This document shows positions 16,923-25,640 of a stretch of 64,000 nt of DNA, one piece after another. The notes below the pieces were generated by a model. It saw only the letters and a list, made by a program, of their open reading frames with translations. It was not told where the DNA came from and searched no databases. The DNA is from Segnochrobactrum spirostomi (lineage in GTDB: Bacteria; Pseudomonadota; Alphaproteobacteria; Rhizobiales; Segnochrobactraceae). Position 1 is the stretch's first letter. Each line of letters opens with the position of its first letter. The stretch is taken from positions 1,528,490-1,592,489 of the forward strand of contig NZ_VWNA01000001.1 in NCBI RefSeq assembly GCF_009600605.1, given 5' to 3'. Made by a program: the position numbers and the translations under genes.

Positions 16923-18248
16923 TCAGGCGGCGCGCTTCAGGGCGTCGCCGAGCACCGAGACGATGGTGTCGATGTGGGACTTTTCGACGATCAGCGGCGG
17001 CGACAGCGCGATGATGTCGCCGGTGACGCGGGTCAGGAGGCCGGTCTTGAAGCAATCGACGAACACGTCGTAGGCCCGCGTGCCCGGCGCGCCGTCGCGG
17101 GACTGCAGCTCGATGCCGGCGACGAGGCCGATATTGCGGATGTCGATGACGTTCGGCAGCCCCTTCAGGCTGTGCATCGCGTCTTCCCAATAGGAGGCGA
17201 GCTCGGCGCCGCGGGTCAGCAGCCCCTCGCGGGCATAGATGTCGAGGGTGGCGAGGCCGGCGGCGCAGGCGGCCGGGTTGCCCGAATAGGTGTAGCCGTG
17301 GAACAGCTCGATGGCGTTCTCCGGCCCGACCATCAGCGCATCATGGATCTTGCGGCTCGAGAACACCGCGCCCATCGGAACGACGCCGTTGGTGAGGCCC
17401 TTGGCGGCGGTGACGAGGTCCGGCACCACGCCGAAATAATCGACCGCGAACGGCGTGCCGAGGCGGCCGAAGCCGGAGATGACCTCGTCGAAGATCAGCA
17501 CGATGCCGTACTTGTCGCAGATCGCGCGGATGCGCTCGAGATAGCCCTTCGGCGGCAGGATGACGCCGGTCGAGCCGGCGACCGGCTCGATGATCAGAGC
17601 GGCGATGGTCTCCGCGCCGTGGAGGGCGACCAGACGCTCCAGGTCCTCGGCGAGCTCGATGCCGTACTCAGGTACGCCGCGCGAAAAACCGTTGCGGGGA
17701 ATGTCGAGGGTGTGGCGCAGGTGGTCGGAGCCCGGCACCTGCGGGAAGACGCGGCGGTTGTTGACGATGCCGCCGACCGAGATGCCGCCGAAGCCGACGC
17801 CGTGATAGCCGCGCTCGCGCCCGAGCAGGCGGGTGCGGGTGCCCTGCCCGATCGCGCGCTGGTAGGCGATCGCGATCTTGAGGGCGGTGTCGACCGACTC
17901 GGAGCCCGAGTTGGTGAAGAAGATGCGGTCGAGCCCGCCCGGCGCGATCTCCGCGAGCCGCGTCGCGAAGTCGAAGGCGAGCGGATGGCCCATCTGGAAG
18001 GTCGGGGCGAAATCGAGGGTGGCGAGTTGCTTGCCGACCGCCTCGGAGATTTCCTTGCGGCCGTGGCCGGCATTCACGCACCACAGGCCCGCCGTGCCGT
18101 CGAGCACGCTGCGGCCGTCGACGGCCGTGTAGTGCATGCCGGCCGCGCTCGCGAGCAGGCGCGGATCGGCCTTGAACTGCCGGTTCGCCGTGAACGGCAT
18201 CCAGAAGGCATCGAGATGCGCGCGGTTGGTGGTCTGGGGGGCGTTCAT
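16923..18248 (-). CDS. Beta-alanine (omega-amino acid)--pyruvate aminotransferase
   Basis: A 441-residue class III PLP aminotransferase. The opening [18 protein letters not shown] and [16 protein letters not shown] are close to well-studied omega-amino acid:pyruvate transaminases. The PLP-binding region includes [12 protein letters not shown] and Lys283 in AAKGLTNG. It would transfer the amino group of beta-alanine (or another omega-amino acid) to pyruvate, giving malonate semialdehyde for MmsA. Start at 18248, divergent from an HTH-cupin regulator, which is the likely controller. Confidence 0.88.
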   Translation of the reverse strand: MNAPQTTNRAHLDAFWMPFTANRQFKADPRLLASAAGMHYTAVDGRSVLDGTAGLWCVNAGHGRKEISEAVGKQLATLDFAPTFQMGHPLAFDFATRLAEIAPGGLDRIFFTNSGSESVDTALKIAIAYQRAIGQGTRTRLLGRERGYHGVGFGGISVGGIVNNRRVFPQVPGSDHLRHTLDIPRNGFSRGVPEYGIELAEDLERLVALHGAETIAALIIEPVAGSTGVILPPKGYLERIRAICDKYGIVLIFDEVISGFGRLGTPFAVDYFGVVPDLVTAAKGLTNGVVPMGAVFSSRKIHDALMVGPENAIELFHGYTYSGNPAACAAGLATLDIYAREGLLTRGAELASYWEDAMHSLKGLPNVIDIRNIGLVAGIELQSRDGAPGTRAYDVFVDCFKTGLLTRVTGDIIALSPPLIVEKSHIDTIVSVLGDALKRAA

Positions 18249-18432
18249 GGGGGCGGCTCCGGACAATTTCGCGGCTCCGGGACGGGAGCCTCGGGCAAGT
18301 GTGGGAGCATGCTCGAAAAGACGCAACAAGCCCTTTTCTCGCCGCCGCCAAGTTGCTGTAATCGCTCAGTGGGCGGAGGCGTGTTTGTGCGATCCGCAAC
18401 ACCCTGAACAGCCAACGGACGGAACGGAACGC

Positions 18433-18981
18433 ATGAGCGTCGATGTCGGGGCGCGGCTGCGCCATGTGCGCGGCCTGAAAGGGCTCTCCCAGCGCGAACT
18501 CGCCAAGCGCGCGGGCGTGACGAACTCCACGATCTCGCTCATCGAATCGAACCAGATGAACCCGTCGGTCGGGGCGCTCAAGCGCATCCTCGACGGCATT
18601 CCGATCGGGCTCGCCGAGTTCTTCGCGATCGAGCCGGACGCCCCGCGCAAGGCGTTCTACCGGGCGGAGGAGCTCGTCGAGATCGGCAAGGGCGGCATCT
18701 CCTACCGTCAGGTCGGCGAGACCATGTTCGGGCGCGCGCTCCAGATCCTCAAGGAGCGCTACGAGCCGAACGCCTCGACGGGCCGGGTGCCGCTCGTCCA
18801 CGACGGCGAGGAGGGCGGCATCATCCTGAGGGGACGGCTCGAGGTGACGGTGGACGACGAGCGCCGCATCCTGGGCCCGGGCGACGCCTATTATTTCGAA
18901 TCGCGCCGGCCGCATTCCTTCCGCTGCGTCGGGCCGGAGCCCTGCGAGATCGTCAGCGCCTGCACGCCGCCGACTTTTTGA
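18433..18981 (+). CDS. XRE-type HTH and cupin-domain regulator (PuuR-like)
   Basis: A 182-residue regulator. An XRE helix-turn-helix spans about residues 7-61 ([21 protein letters not shown], then STISLIES) and a cupin_2 domain fills the C-terminus (about 105-175). This architecture is that of PuuR, the putrescine-responsive repressor of polyamine catabolism. It is divergent from the aminotransferase gene across 184 bases, so it probably controls the whole minus-strand catabolic run. The effector is inferred to be an amine or omega-amino acid. The ATG at 18433 fits the domain start. Confidence 0.87.
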   Translation: MSVDVGARLRHVRGLKGLSQRELAKRAGVTNSTISLIESNQMNPSVGALKRILDGIPIGLAEFFAIEPDAPRKAFYRAEELVEIGKGGISYRQVGETMFGRALQILKERYEPNASTGRVPLVHDGEEGGIILRGRLEVTVDDERRILGPGDAYYFESRRPHSFRCVGPEPCEIVSACTPPTF

Positions 18982-19124
18982 GACGTCGGGCATCAAGCGC
19001 GGGAACCTTCGTCCCACGCCCGCGTTCGCCCTGCGCTCGCGGGCAGCAGCGCTCTGCGGCGTTCGAACCGTTCGATCCCTTGATCTGATCCCTCCCCCGA
19101 TTCCTTGCACTGAGAGGACGACCC

Positions 19125-19550
19125 ATGGCGACCCGCAAATCCGAGGCCGAATGGACCGGCGACCTGAAGGGCGGCAAGGGCCGCGTGAAGCTCGGCAGCG
19201 GCGCGTTCGAAGGGCAATATTCCTTCAGCTCGCGCTTTGAGAACGGCGTCGGCACCAATCCCGAGGAACTCATCGCCGCGGCTCACGCCGGCTGCTTCTC
19301 GATGGCGCTGTCGGCGGCGCTGACCGAAGCGGGCCACCCGCCGGAGCGCATCCACACCGACGCCACAATCCATTTCGGCCCGAGCGGCGGGGGCTTCTCG
19401 ATCACCCGCGTCGATCTCGCCACCGAAGCCTCGGTGCCGGGCATCGATGCCGACACCTTCGCCAAGATCGCCGCCGACGCCAAGGCGAACTGCCCCGTCT
19501 CCAAGGCGCTCGCCGCCCTCGAGATCCATCTCGACGCCAAGCTCGTCTGA
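19125..19550 (+). CDS. OsmC family peroxiredoxin-like protein
   Basis: A 141-residue OsmC/Ohr-family protein. Two conserved cysteines lie in HAGCFSMAL (near residue 62) and ANCPVSKAL (near residue 126), the thiols that reduce organic hydroperoxides. The sequence [21 protein letters not shown] is the OsmC subgroup signature rather than Ohr. AGAGGAC stands before the ATG. It is presumably a cytosolic dimer for oxidative or osmotic stress. Confidence 0.88.
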   Translation: MATRKSEAEWTGDLKGGKGRVKLGSGAFEGQYSFSSRFENGVGTNPEELIAAAHAGCFSMALSAALTEAGHPPERIHTDATIHFGPSGGGFSITRVDLATEASVPGIDADTFAKIAADAKANCPVSKALAALEIHLDAKLV

Positions 19551-19608
19551 GCGCGTTCGGCGGGTGCAGCACCAGCGCCCGCTGAGGCGCAGCGATCGGT
19601 TCACACCG

Positions 19609-19648
19609 CCCCTTCCCTCCTCCCCGTATGCGGGGAAAAGGGAAGGGG
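19609..19648. repeat. Intergenic palindrome
   Basis: CCCCTTCCCT followed by CTCCCCG, then CGGGGAAAAGGGAAGGGG, forms a long hairpin around a TATG loop. It may be an element related to the dispersed repeats or a terminator after the OsmC gene. The rest of 19551-19865 has no recognisable feature apart from the presumed promoter of the LysR gene. Confidence 0.5.
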
Positions 19649-19865
19649 AACCGCACACAACACGCCCTTACCGATCGGACGATTTGCAAACCGCGCGTCA
19701 TGCCATAGCGTCGGAGGCAACGGCCCGAATGAGGCCGGCCGTCCCCGGAGCATTCCTCTGCGCGCCAAAGCCCCGCCCGAGACGTCCGTCGCCGCGCGCG
19801 AGCCCGGCACGCCGCCGACCGCCGGCGCAGCGGCACGCACCGTCGCGGCGAAGGCGCCGGCGGGG

Positions 19866-20786
19866 ATGCGCATCTTCCGCGGCGCCGTGTCGGACGGCGA
19901 CCTGCGGCTCCTGCGCGTCTTCAAGACGCTGGTCGATCACGGCGGTTTCGCTGCCGCGGAGGTCGCGCTCGACAAGACGAAGTCGGCGATCAGCCTCGAC
20001 CTCACTCATCTCGAGGAGCGGCTCGGCGCGCGGCTCTGCACCCGCGGGCGGGCCGGGTTCGGCCTCACCAACGAGGGACAGATCGTCTATCTCGCCGCGC
20101 TCCAGCTCTTCGCCGACCTCGACAAGTTCCGCGAGCGGGTGGCGGGCGCGGTGCGCCGGCTCACCGGCACGGTCTCGCTGATGGTCGTCGACAACATCGT
20201 CTCCGTCGCAGCCGATCCGCTCGCCGAGGCCCTCGGCCGCTTCTCGACGCGCCACCCGGAGGTCGAGGTGCGCATCGAATCGGCGACGCCGGCGGGGGTC
20301 GAGCGCGCCCTCCTCGAAGGCGACGGCGATCTCGGGATCTCGGTCGTGCCGCGCCCGGTCGCGACGCTCGAAATGATCCCGCTCTTTTCCGAGGAACTGC
20401 GGCTCTATTGCGGGCGCGGCCATCCCCTGTTCGAGGACGACGCCCCGCGGGAGGACGAGGTGCGGACCCACCCTCTCGTGCGCCCGAGCGTCACCGACGA
20501 CCCCGCCTTCGCCGCCCTCGTCGCCGGCTTTCCCTCGACCGCGCGCGCCTCCAACCTCGACACCCGCGTCCTGCTCATCCTCAGCGGGCGGCATCTCGGC
20601 TTCCTGCCGCCCCATTATGCGGAAAGCTGGGTCGTCCGTGGGGAATTGCGCGAGGTGCTGCCGCAGCGCTTCCGCGGCGAGAACATGTTCTACGCCATGA
20701 TGAAGAAATCGGCCCGGCCGTCGGCCGCGGCCCAGGCCTTGCTGCAAGCCATCCTCGCCGCCTTCGGCGAGGCCGGCATGGGCTGA
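19866..20786 (+). CDS. LysR family transcriptional regulator
   Basis: A 306-residue LysR regulator. The N-terminal winged helix (about 8-66, with DLRLLRVFKTLVDHGGFAAA and ISLDLTHLEERLGARL) is followed by a periplasmic-binding-protein-like effector domain. The helix-turn-helix is slightly unusual, with KTKSAISLDLTHLE where SQPAVSRQIKQLE is more usual. It converges on the isomerase gene (16-base gap). Its target is unknown; the closest LysR-type palindrome noticed, at 3720, is not adjacent. Confidence 0.85.
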   Translation: MRIFRGAVSDGDLRLLRVFKTLVDHGGFAAAEVALDKTKSAISLDLTHLEERLGARLCTRGRAGFGLTNEGQIVYLAALQLFADLDKFRERVAGAVRRLTGTVSLMVVDNIVSVAADPLAEALGRFSTRHPEVEVRIESATPAGVERALLEGDGDLGISVVPRPVATLEMIPLFSEELRLYCGRGHPLFEDDAPREDEVRTHPLVRPSVTDDPAFAALVAGFPSTARASNLDTRVLLILSGRHLGFLPPHYAESWVVRGELREVLPQRFRGENMFYAMMKKSARPSAAAQALLQAILAAFGEAGMG

Positions 20787-20802
20787 AGAAGGCGACGGCC
20801 GC

Positions 20803-21654
20803 TCAGGCCGCCGCGGCGCGGTCGAGATCGGCCCAGATCTCCCGGGCAAGCCGCCTCAGTTCCAGCGCCTCCTCCCAGCGGTCGGACAATTCGAGCCCGT
20901 CCGCGCCGGTGATGGCATATTCGGTCGGCCCGAGCTCGCAGAGGAAGATCAGGGTGTCGTCCGCCGCCGCCCGCGCCCGCCAGCCCTCGAAGCCCTCACG
21001 CCACCAGCCGAGGAAGAGATCGAGCCAGCGCTTGTGCTGCGGGAAGGCGATCGGCACCTGCACCTGATTGCGCGTCGCGACCCGGCCCTGGAACGAATCC
21101 GAGCGGGCGAGGATGCGGCTCACCTGCGCGAGCGTCTCCGCGGGGATCGGAAACATCATCTCGCGGTCGACCACATAATGGGAGAGGTCGGCGGCGAGCC
21201 GCATCTGCGGGATCGCGTCGATGAGCTGGAGCGTCGCGTAGAGGTCGTTGGTGATGCAGTTGCGGTGGGTCTCGAACTGGATCGGGACGCCTTCCTCCCG
21301 CGCCAAAGCGAGCCAGGCGCGGATCACCGGGATCATGTCCTCGACGCGGACGGGCATCACCTGTCCGACCACGACGACATAGGGCGAGCCGATGTCCTTC
21401 GCGAGGTGGAGCGCGGGGCGCAGCTCCTCGATCGAGCGGGGAAAGGCGGTGAGCAGCCCCTTGAGCCCGGTGCGGGCATAAAGCGGCACCGTCTCGCGCG
21501 CCGCCGCCAAGTCCATGGCGCCGAGATCGATGGCGAGCCCGTCATAGCCCGCCGCCTTGACCCGCTCGAAGCGCTCGGCGACGGGCGCCTCGGGCACGCC
21601 GGGGCGGCGCAGCTCGGTCGCCCACAGGGATTGGTAGATTTCGAGTTCAGGCAC
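20803..21654 (-). CDS. Sugar phosphate isomerase/epimerase-like TIM-barrel protein
   Basis: A protein of 283 residues (300 if the ATG at 21705 is used) of the AP endonuclease 2/xylose isomerase-like TIM-barrel family. Metal-site features include QFETHRNCIT and LAADLSHYVVDRE. The GTG at 21654 overlaps the end of the desaturase gene by 8 bases (GTGCCTGA), which suggests translational coupling; the ATG lies deeper inside the desaturase. The reaction is unknown. The pairing with a membrane desaturase suggests a shared pathway. Confidence 0.72.
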   Translation of the reverse strand: MPELEIYQSLWATELRRPGVPEAPVAERFERVKAAGYDGLAIDLGAMDLAAARETVPLYARTGLKGLLTAFPRSIEELRPALHLAKDIGSPYVVVVGQVMPVRVEDMIPVIRAWLALAREEGVPIQFETHRNCITNDLYATLQLIDAIPQMRLAADLSHYVVDREMMFPIPAETLAQVSRILARSDSFQGRVATRNQVQVPIAFPQHKRWLDLFLGWWREGFEGWRARAAADDTLIFLCELGPTEYAITGADGLELSDRWEEALELRRLAREIWADLDRAAAA

Positions 21655-22633
21655 GGGCGGGCGCTCCGGCGCGCGGGTCGTCGGCAGCGACGATCCACGG
21701 CTCATCGTCGGGATAGAAGGTCTCGTCGCCCTTCCACAGCGCCTTCAGGACGGCGGCCTGAAAGGCGAGATAGCCCATGCGGTGCGGCTCGATGCCGTTC
21801 TTGGCGAAGATCTCCCGGTCGAGATCGGGCAGCTTCTTGAACGGCACGCCGGGGAAGGCGTGGTGGGCGGTGTGGTACTGCATGTTCCAGCACAGCCAGC
21901 GCATCAGCGGGTTGGTGCGGGTCGAACGGGTGTTCTCGATGATGTTCGCCTCGTGGGCGAGGCCGAGATGCTCGATCGTGTTCTGCAATTGATGGACGAC
22001 CTTGGTCAGCATCATCGGGGCGAGCCACAGAGTCATGGCGGCCCAGCTTCCGGTGGCGACCGAGACGACCGCGATCGCGCCGTAGCCGGCCGCGTGCCAG
22101 CGCCCCTCGCGGATCACGTCGGCCTTGCGGTTCTCCGGGATGTAGGGCTCCACGACGATGCCACAGGCGAAGCGCGCGACCCGGCGGACGCGGGACGACC
22201 AATAGCTCGGGCCGAGCAGCCACATCAGATAGGACGTGAAGGTGTAGGGCGGCCGGGCGAGCTCCCCGTCGCGCGCCCATTCCTGGGTGTAGCGGTGGTG
22301 GGCGAAGTGCTGGATCTGGTCGAAGTCGCGCGGATAGATCAGCACGAAGCCGAACAGCCGGCCGAAGATCTCGTTGAGCCGCTTGGTCTTGAAGACGGTG
22401 GCATGGCTCAGCTCGTGCTGGCCGGCATAGAGGAAGTTGATGAGCACGCCGTGCACGATGAAGATCGGCACGGCGAACCACGTGCCCCACGCGAAGGCGA
22501 GCGCGGTGCCGGTGACGAGGATCGCCCCGACATGGCTGCCGAGCTGGGCGAAGCCGGTCCAATCCGATTTGACGCTGAGCTCCCTCAGCCGCGCAGGCGC
22601 GATCAGATCGCGCCGGGCGAACACCTCATCCAT
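21647..22633 (-). CDS. Membrane fatty acid desaturase family protein
   Basis: A 328-residue di-iron membrane desaturase/hydroxylase. Three histidine boxes are present: GQHELSHAT, HFAHHRYT and HTAHHAFPG, preceded and separated by membrane helices. These bind the di-iron centre that inserts a double bond or hydroxyl group in a lipid or small molecule. The ATG at 22633 has GAGGGG upstream; the longer frame to 22681 lacks one. It overlaps the downstream TIM-barrel gene by 8 bases. A perfect 10-base inverted repeat 91 bases upstream may control both. Confidence 0.83.
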   Translation of the reverse strand: MDEVFARRDLIAPARLRELSVKSDWTGFAQLGSHVGAILVTGTALAFAWGTWFAVPIFIVHGVLINFLYAGQHELSHATVFKTKRLNEIFGRLFGFVLIYPRDFDQIQHFAHHRYTQEWARDGELARPPYTFTSYLMWLLGPSYWSSRVRRVARFACGIVVEPYIPENRKADVIREGRWHAAGYGAIAVVSVATGSWAAMTLWLAPMMLTKVVHQLQNTIEHLGLAHEANIIENTRSTRTNPLMRWLCWNMQYHTAHHAFPGVPFKKLPDLDREIFAKNGIEPHRMGYLAFQAAVLKALWKGDETFYPDDEPWIVAADDPRAGAPARA

Positions 22634-22723
22634 CTCTGACCCCTCATGCGAAGCCGTTCGGCTTTTCTGAAAGGCGAGCATGGCGCGGGTCGGGGTCGGC
22701 GAACAAGCCGATGCAAGAAATTC

Positions 22724-22747
22724 TCACTTGAGCGGATGCTCAAGTGA
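22724..22747. promoter_or_regulatory. Perfect inverted repeat TCACTTGAGC-N4-GCTCAAGTGA
   Basis: Ten-base arms with a four-base spacer lie upstream of the desaturase gene. The size and symmetry are those of a dimeric repressor operator, for example of the TetR or XRE type. No matching regulator gene is adjacent. A T-run on either side is lacking, which argues against a terminator. Confidence 0.6.
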
Positions 22748-22823
22748 AGGGGCGCTCACAGCCCATCCGAAGTCATCCGCGGGCTTTTCCCGCGGACCCA
22801 GGGGCCGAAAACACAGTGCGTGC

Positions 22824-22855
22824 CGCCCCTGTATCCTCGCCACAGGGGCGAGGAT
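22824..22855. repeat. Intergenic palindrome with alternative stems
   Basis: ATCCTCGCC-ACAGG-GGCGAGGAT, overlapping GCCCCTGT/ACAGGGGC, can fold in two ways. It lies in the 321-base gap between the desaturase and serine hydrolase genes, where apart from the inverted repeat at 22724 nothing else is recognisable. Confidence 0.45.
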
Positions 22856-22954
22856 GACGACGGAGAGGGCATTGCCCGTGGCGGGCTCTAAGGAGGGCTT
22901 GCGGCTCCCTGCCTCACTGGCCGCCACCCTCGAACCGCACGCTCTCCCCCGTCC

Positions 22955-24568
22955 TCAATCCACCCGCGTGAAGGTGAAGGACTGGCCGGCCATCTTCCAT
23001 TCGAGGTCGGAGAGGCGGCCGGTCTTGTCCATCACGAACTGGGCGAAGCCGGCCGGACCCGTGTCGCCCTGCGCGGCGGTCACCGCGAAGCGGCCTTCCG
23101 GCTTCAGGGCGAAGGTGTAGACCGCCCCGCTCCACGGCTTCAGCGTCAGCACGGCGCCGGTCTCCTCTAGCCGCATCGCGAGGCCGTCGCCGTCGGCGGC
23201 GAGTTCGAGGGTGCCGAGCGCCGGATTGGTATAATGGCCGGCGACGTCGGACGCGGCCGGCAACGGCGCGGGCGCGCTCGGGGCCACGAGATTCTGCTCG
23301 TCCTCGCTCGCGCGGACCCGGGCGGTGGTGAGCGCGCGGTCGACCCAATCGGTCGGGTCCTCGCCGAGATAACGCTGGTAGAACCAGGTCGCGACGGCGT
23401 CCGGGAAGCCCTGGTTCTGCTCGTTGGTCAGGATCACGATGCCGACGCCGCGCTCCGGCAGCAGGCCGACATGGGCACCGAAGCCGTTGGTGCCGCCGTT
23501 GTGCCAGAGCACCCGGCCGCCGGGCATCGCGGTGACGACCCAGCCGAGCGCGTAGCTCATCGTCTCGTTGATCGCGACCTTCGGGGTGCGCTGGTAGGCG
23601 AGGTTCTGCGCGCTCACCACCGGCTTGCGCTCGAAGAAGCCGTCGCCGAGTTGCAGCCGCACCCACTTCGCCATGTCGGCGGCGCTCGAATTGACGTTGC
23701 CCGCCGGCCCGAGGACGTAGGGGAACGCGGGATCGAACGGGATCGGCTTGGAGCCCTCGGGCCGCCAGGCGTGGCCGGTCGCATGGTCCGGCGCCGCCTC
23801 GATCGCCGCCGCGGTGAAGCTCGTCGACGGCATGTCGAGGGAGTCGACGATCTCGCGCTTGGCGGTGTCGTTCCAGCTCTTGTCGCCGGCCGCCTTGGCG
23901 ACGATGTCGCCGGCGAACAGGTGGGTGATGTTGGTGTAGGCGAACTGGCTGCGGAAGCTCGACACCGGCTCGACGGTGCGCAGCGAGCGCTTCAGCGCGT
24001 CGGGGCCGTAGCCGAGGGCGGACAGCATGTCGTTCGCATAAGGCGGCAGGCCGCTGCGCTGGGCGATCAGGTCGTAGACGCGGAATTCGCGTGTCACCCA
24101 GGGGTCGGAGAGTTGGAAGTCCGGATCGAGATCGACGACGCGGGCGTCCCACTTGAGCTTGCCGCGATCGACCATCATGGCCATCGTCGTGCCGAGGATG
24201 GCCTTGGTGGCGGAGCCGATCTGGAACACCGTGCTGGAATCGACGGGGCGGCCGTCGTCCTTGCCGCGGACGCCGAAGCCCTTGGCGTAGATGGTGCGCT
24301 CGCCCGTCGCGATGGCGACCGCCACGCCCGGCACGTCGAACGCCTTCATGCCCTTGGTGAGATAGGCTTCGAAGTCCGGCAGGATTGCCTGCACGCGGGC
24401 TTCCGGCTGGTCGAAGGGCGGCAGGTCTGCGGCCTGGGCGAGGCCGGGCAGGAGACCGAGCGCGACAAGCCCGGCGCCGATCAGCGCGCGGACGGGCCCT
24501 CGCCCTTCGCCCGCCAACGGGGGCGCAAAGAGAACGACGGAAGACAGACGGATTCGTCTCGTAAGCAC
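22955..24568 (-). CDS. Exported serine hydrolase, beta-lactamase / class C PBP family
   Basis: A 537-residue protein with a long hydrophobic signal segment (LIGAGLVALGLLPGLAQA). The serine beta-lactamase fold shows the SxxK motif in IGSATKA, the YxN motif in FAYTNITH, and HNGGTNGF in place of the KTG triad, as in EstB-type esterases and DD-peptidases. A C-terminal extension of about 120 residues resembles the DUF3471-type domain. GTG at 24568 is chosen because GGAGGA lies just upstream; an ATG further out lacks one. The substrate may be a peptide or ester in the periplasm. Confidence 0.82.
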   Translation of the reverse strand: MLTRRIRLSSVVLFAPPLAGEGRGPVRALIGAGLVALGLLPGLAQAADLPPFDQPEARVQAILPDFEAYLTKGMKAFDVPGVAVAIATGERTIYAKGFGVRGKDDGRPVDSSTVFQIGSATKAILGTTMAMMVDRGKLKWDARVVDLDPDFQLSDPWVTREFRVYDLIAQRSGLPPYANDMLSALGYGPDALKRSLRTVEPVSSFRSQFAYTNITHLFAGDIVAKAAGDKSWNDTAKREIVDSLDMPSTSFTAAAIEAAPDHATGHAWRPEGSKPIPFDPAFPYVLGPAGNVNSSAADMAKWVRLQLGDGFFERKPVVSAQNLAYQRTPKVAINETMSYALGWVVTAMPGGRVLWHNGGTNGFGAHVGLLPERGVGIVILTNEQNQGFPDAVATWFYQRYLGEDPTDWVDRALTTARVRASEDEQNLVAPSAPAPLPAASDVAGHYTNPALGTLELAADGDGLAMRLEETGAVLTLKPWSGAVYTFALKPEGRFAVTAAQGDTGPAGFAQFVMDKTGRLSDLEWKMAGQSFTFTRVD

Positions 24569-24747
24569 GCAATTCCTCCCGGATCGAACGACCGATCGCA
24601 CCGCCGGCGCATCTCGCGTGCGCCTGAGGCGGGGGGAGTGTCGACCGGACCGCCCCGGGACTCAAGCCCCGGCCCCGACGGCTGTCGCAATGGTTCTGTG
24701 GGGGTAGGCAAACGGGCGGGCCGCCACCTGCCGCATGTCACGGCGCC

Positions 24748-24800
24748 TACCCCTCCCGTGCAGAGGAGGGTTGGCGCGCAGCGCCGGGGTGGGGTTCGGG
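24748..24800. repeat. Dispersed palindromic repeat, family B copy 2
   Basis: Read on the minus strand it gives AACCCCACCCCG, a GCGC-rich hairpin and CCCTCCTCTGCACGGGAGGGG, matching the layout at 15215-15278. A further partial piece with CCCCTTGGCAGGAGAGGGG lies at 24900-24918. Together they occupy much of the 374-base gap 24569-24942, which otherwise holds only the promoter of the serine hydrolase gene. Confidence 0.5.
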
Positions 24801-24942
24801 CTGGGCGCGATGGCTCGCCGCGAAGACCCCGAAAGCACCTCGCCCGCGGCTGCGGCGCGCTTAACGTGCGCCGGCCTCCCTGACCGGCTTCGACGGTCTG
24901 TCCCCTTGGCAGGAGAGGGGTCGAAGAGGCCGTCGGCTTGCC

Positions 24943-25620
24943 TCAGCCGATCAGCGCGGCGGCGGCTTGGGCGGCGTCGCGGAGGTTGCCGTCCCAGGTC
25001 GCGGGAGAGCCGCCACGGGGGGCGAGGTCGTGGCTGCCGTCTTCCGACCAGACGAAGCGGACCTTCGGAAGCGCGGGCAACGCCTCGATCTCCTTGCGGT
25101 CGCCGAACGGATCGCGCTCGCCCTGAACGACGAGGGCGGGAATGCGCAGCGCCTCGAGGGGGGCGAGGCGGGTGACGCCGACATCGCCGGCCGCATGGAA
25201 CGGATAGCCCAGGCAGACGACCGCACCGACGCGGGGATCGAGGTCGAGCCCGGCCACCATCGCCGCGACGCGGCCGCCGAGCGACTTGCCACCGATCACG
25301 AACGGTCCTTCGGTCATGCGCAGGGCTGCGCCGAGCGCTGCCCTGAACTCGCCGACGAGCTTCTCCGCCGCCGGGGGTGGCCGCTTGCGGCCGCTGTCCC
25401 GGCGCTCCGCCATGTAGCGGAACTCGAAGCGCATCACCGTCACGCCCGCGATCGTGGCGTGGCCCGCGAAGCGGTTCATGAACGAGGAATCCATCGCCGC
25501 CCCGGCACCGTGGGCGAGCAGCAGCGTGCCCTTGGAGGCCCCCGCCGGCGTGCTGACGAGAAAGGCGACCTCGCCGCTCCCGTCTTCGAGGCTCACGCGC
25601 GTCAAGGCGTCGTCGTTCAA
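24943..25620 (-). CDS. Tex30/KANL3-like alpha/beta hydrolase
   Basis: A 225-residue hydrolase with the Tex30-type opening LLLAHGAGAAMDSSFMN, nucleophile elbow GGKSLGGR, and late Asp (QGERDPFG) and His (GSHDLAPR). No ATG or GTG suits the N-terminus; the TTG at 25620 is preceded by AAGGGA at good distance and starts 20 bases after the metZ stop. It would be cotranscribed with metZ and hence fall under the same riboswitch, although a role in methionine metabolism is not evident. Confidence 0.72.
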   Translation of the reverse strand: MNDDALTRVSLEDGSGEVAFLVSTPAGASKGTLLLAHGAGAAMDSSFMNRFAGHATIAGVTVMRFEFRYMAERRDSGRKRPPPAAEKLVGEFRAALGAALRMTEGPFVIGGKSLGGRVAAMVAGLDLDPRVGAVVCLGYPFHAAGDVGVTRLAPLEALRIPALVVQGERDPFGDRKEIEALPALPKVRFVWSEDGSHDLAPRGGSPATWDGNLRDAAQAAAALIG

Positions 25621-25640
25621 GTCCGCATCCCTTCCCAGTG

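Noticed and set aside
15065-17014. A 649-codon open frame opposite mmsA
   Set aside because: Shadow frame typical of high-GC DNA; the opposite strand encodes a complete MmsA and part of a class III aminotransferase.
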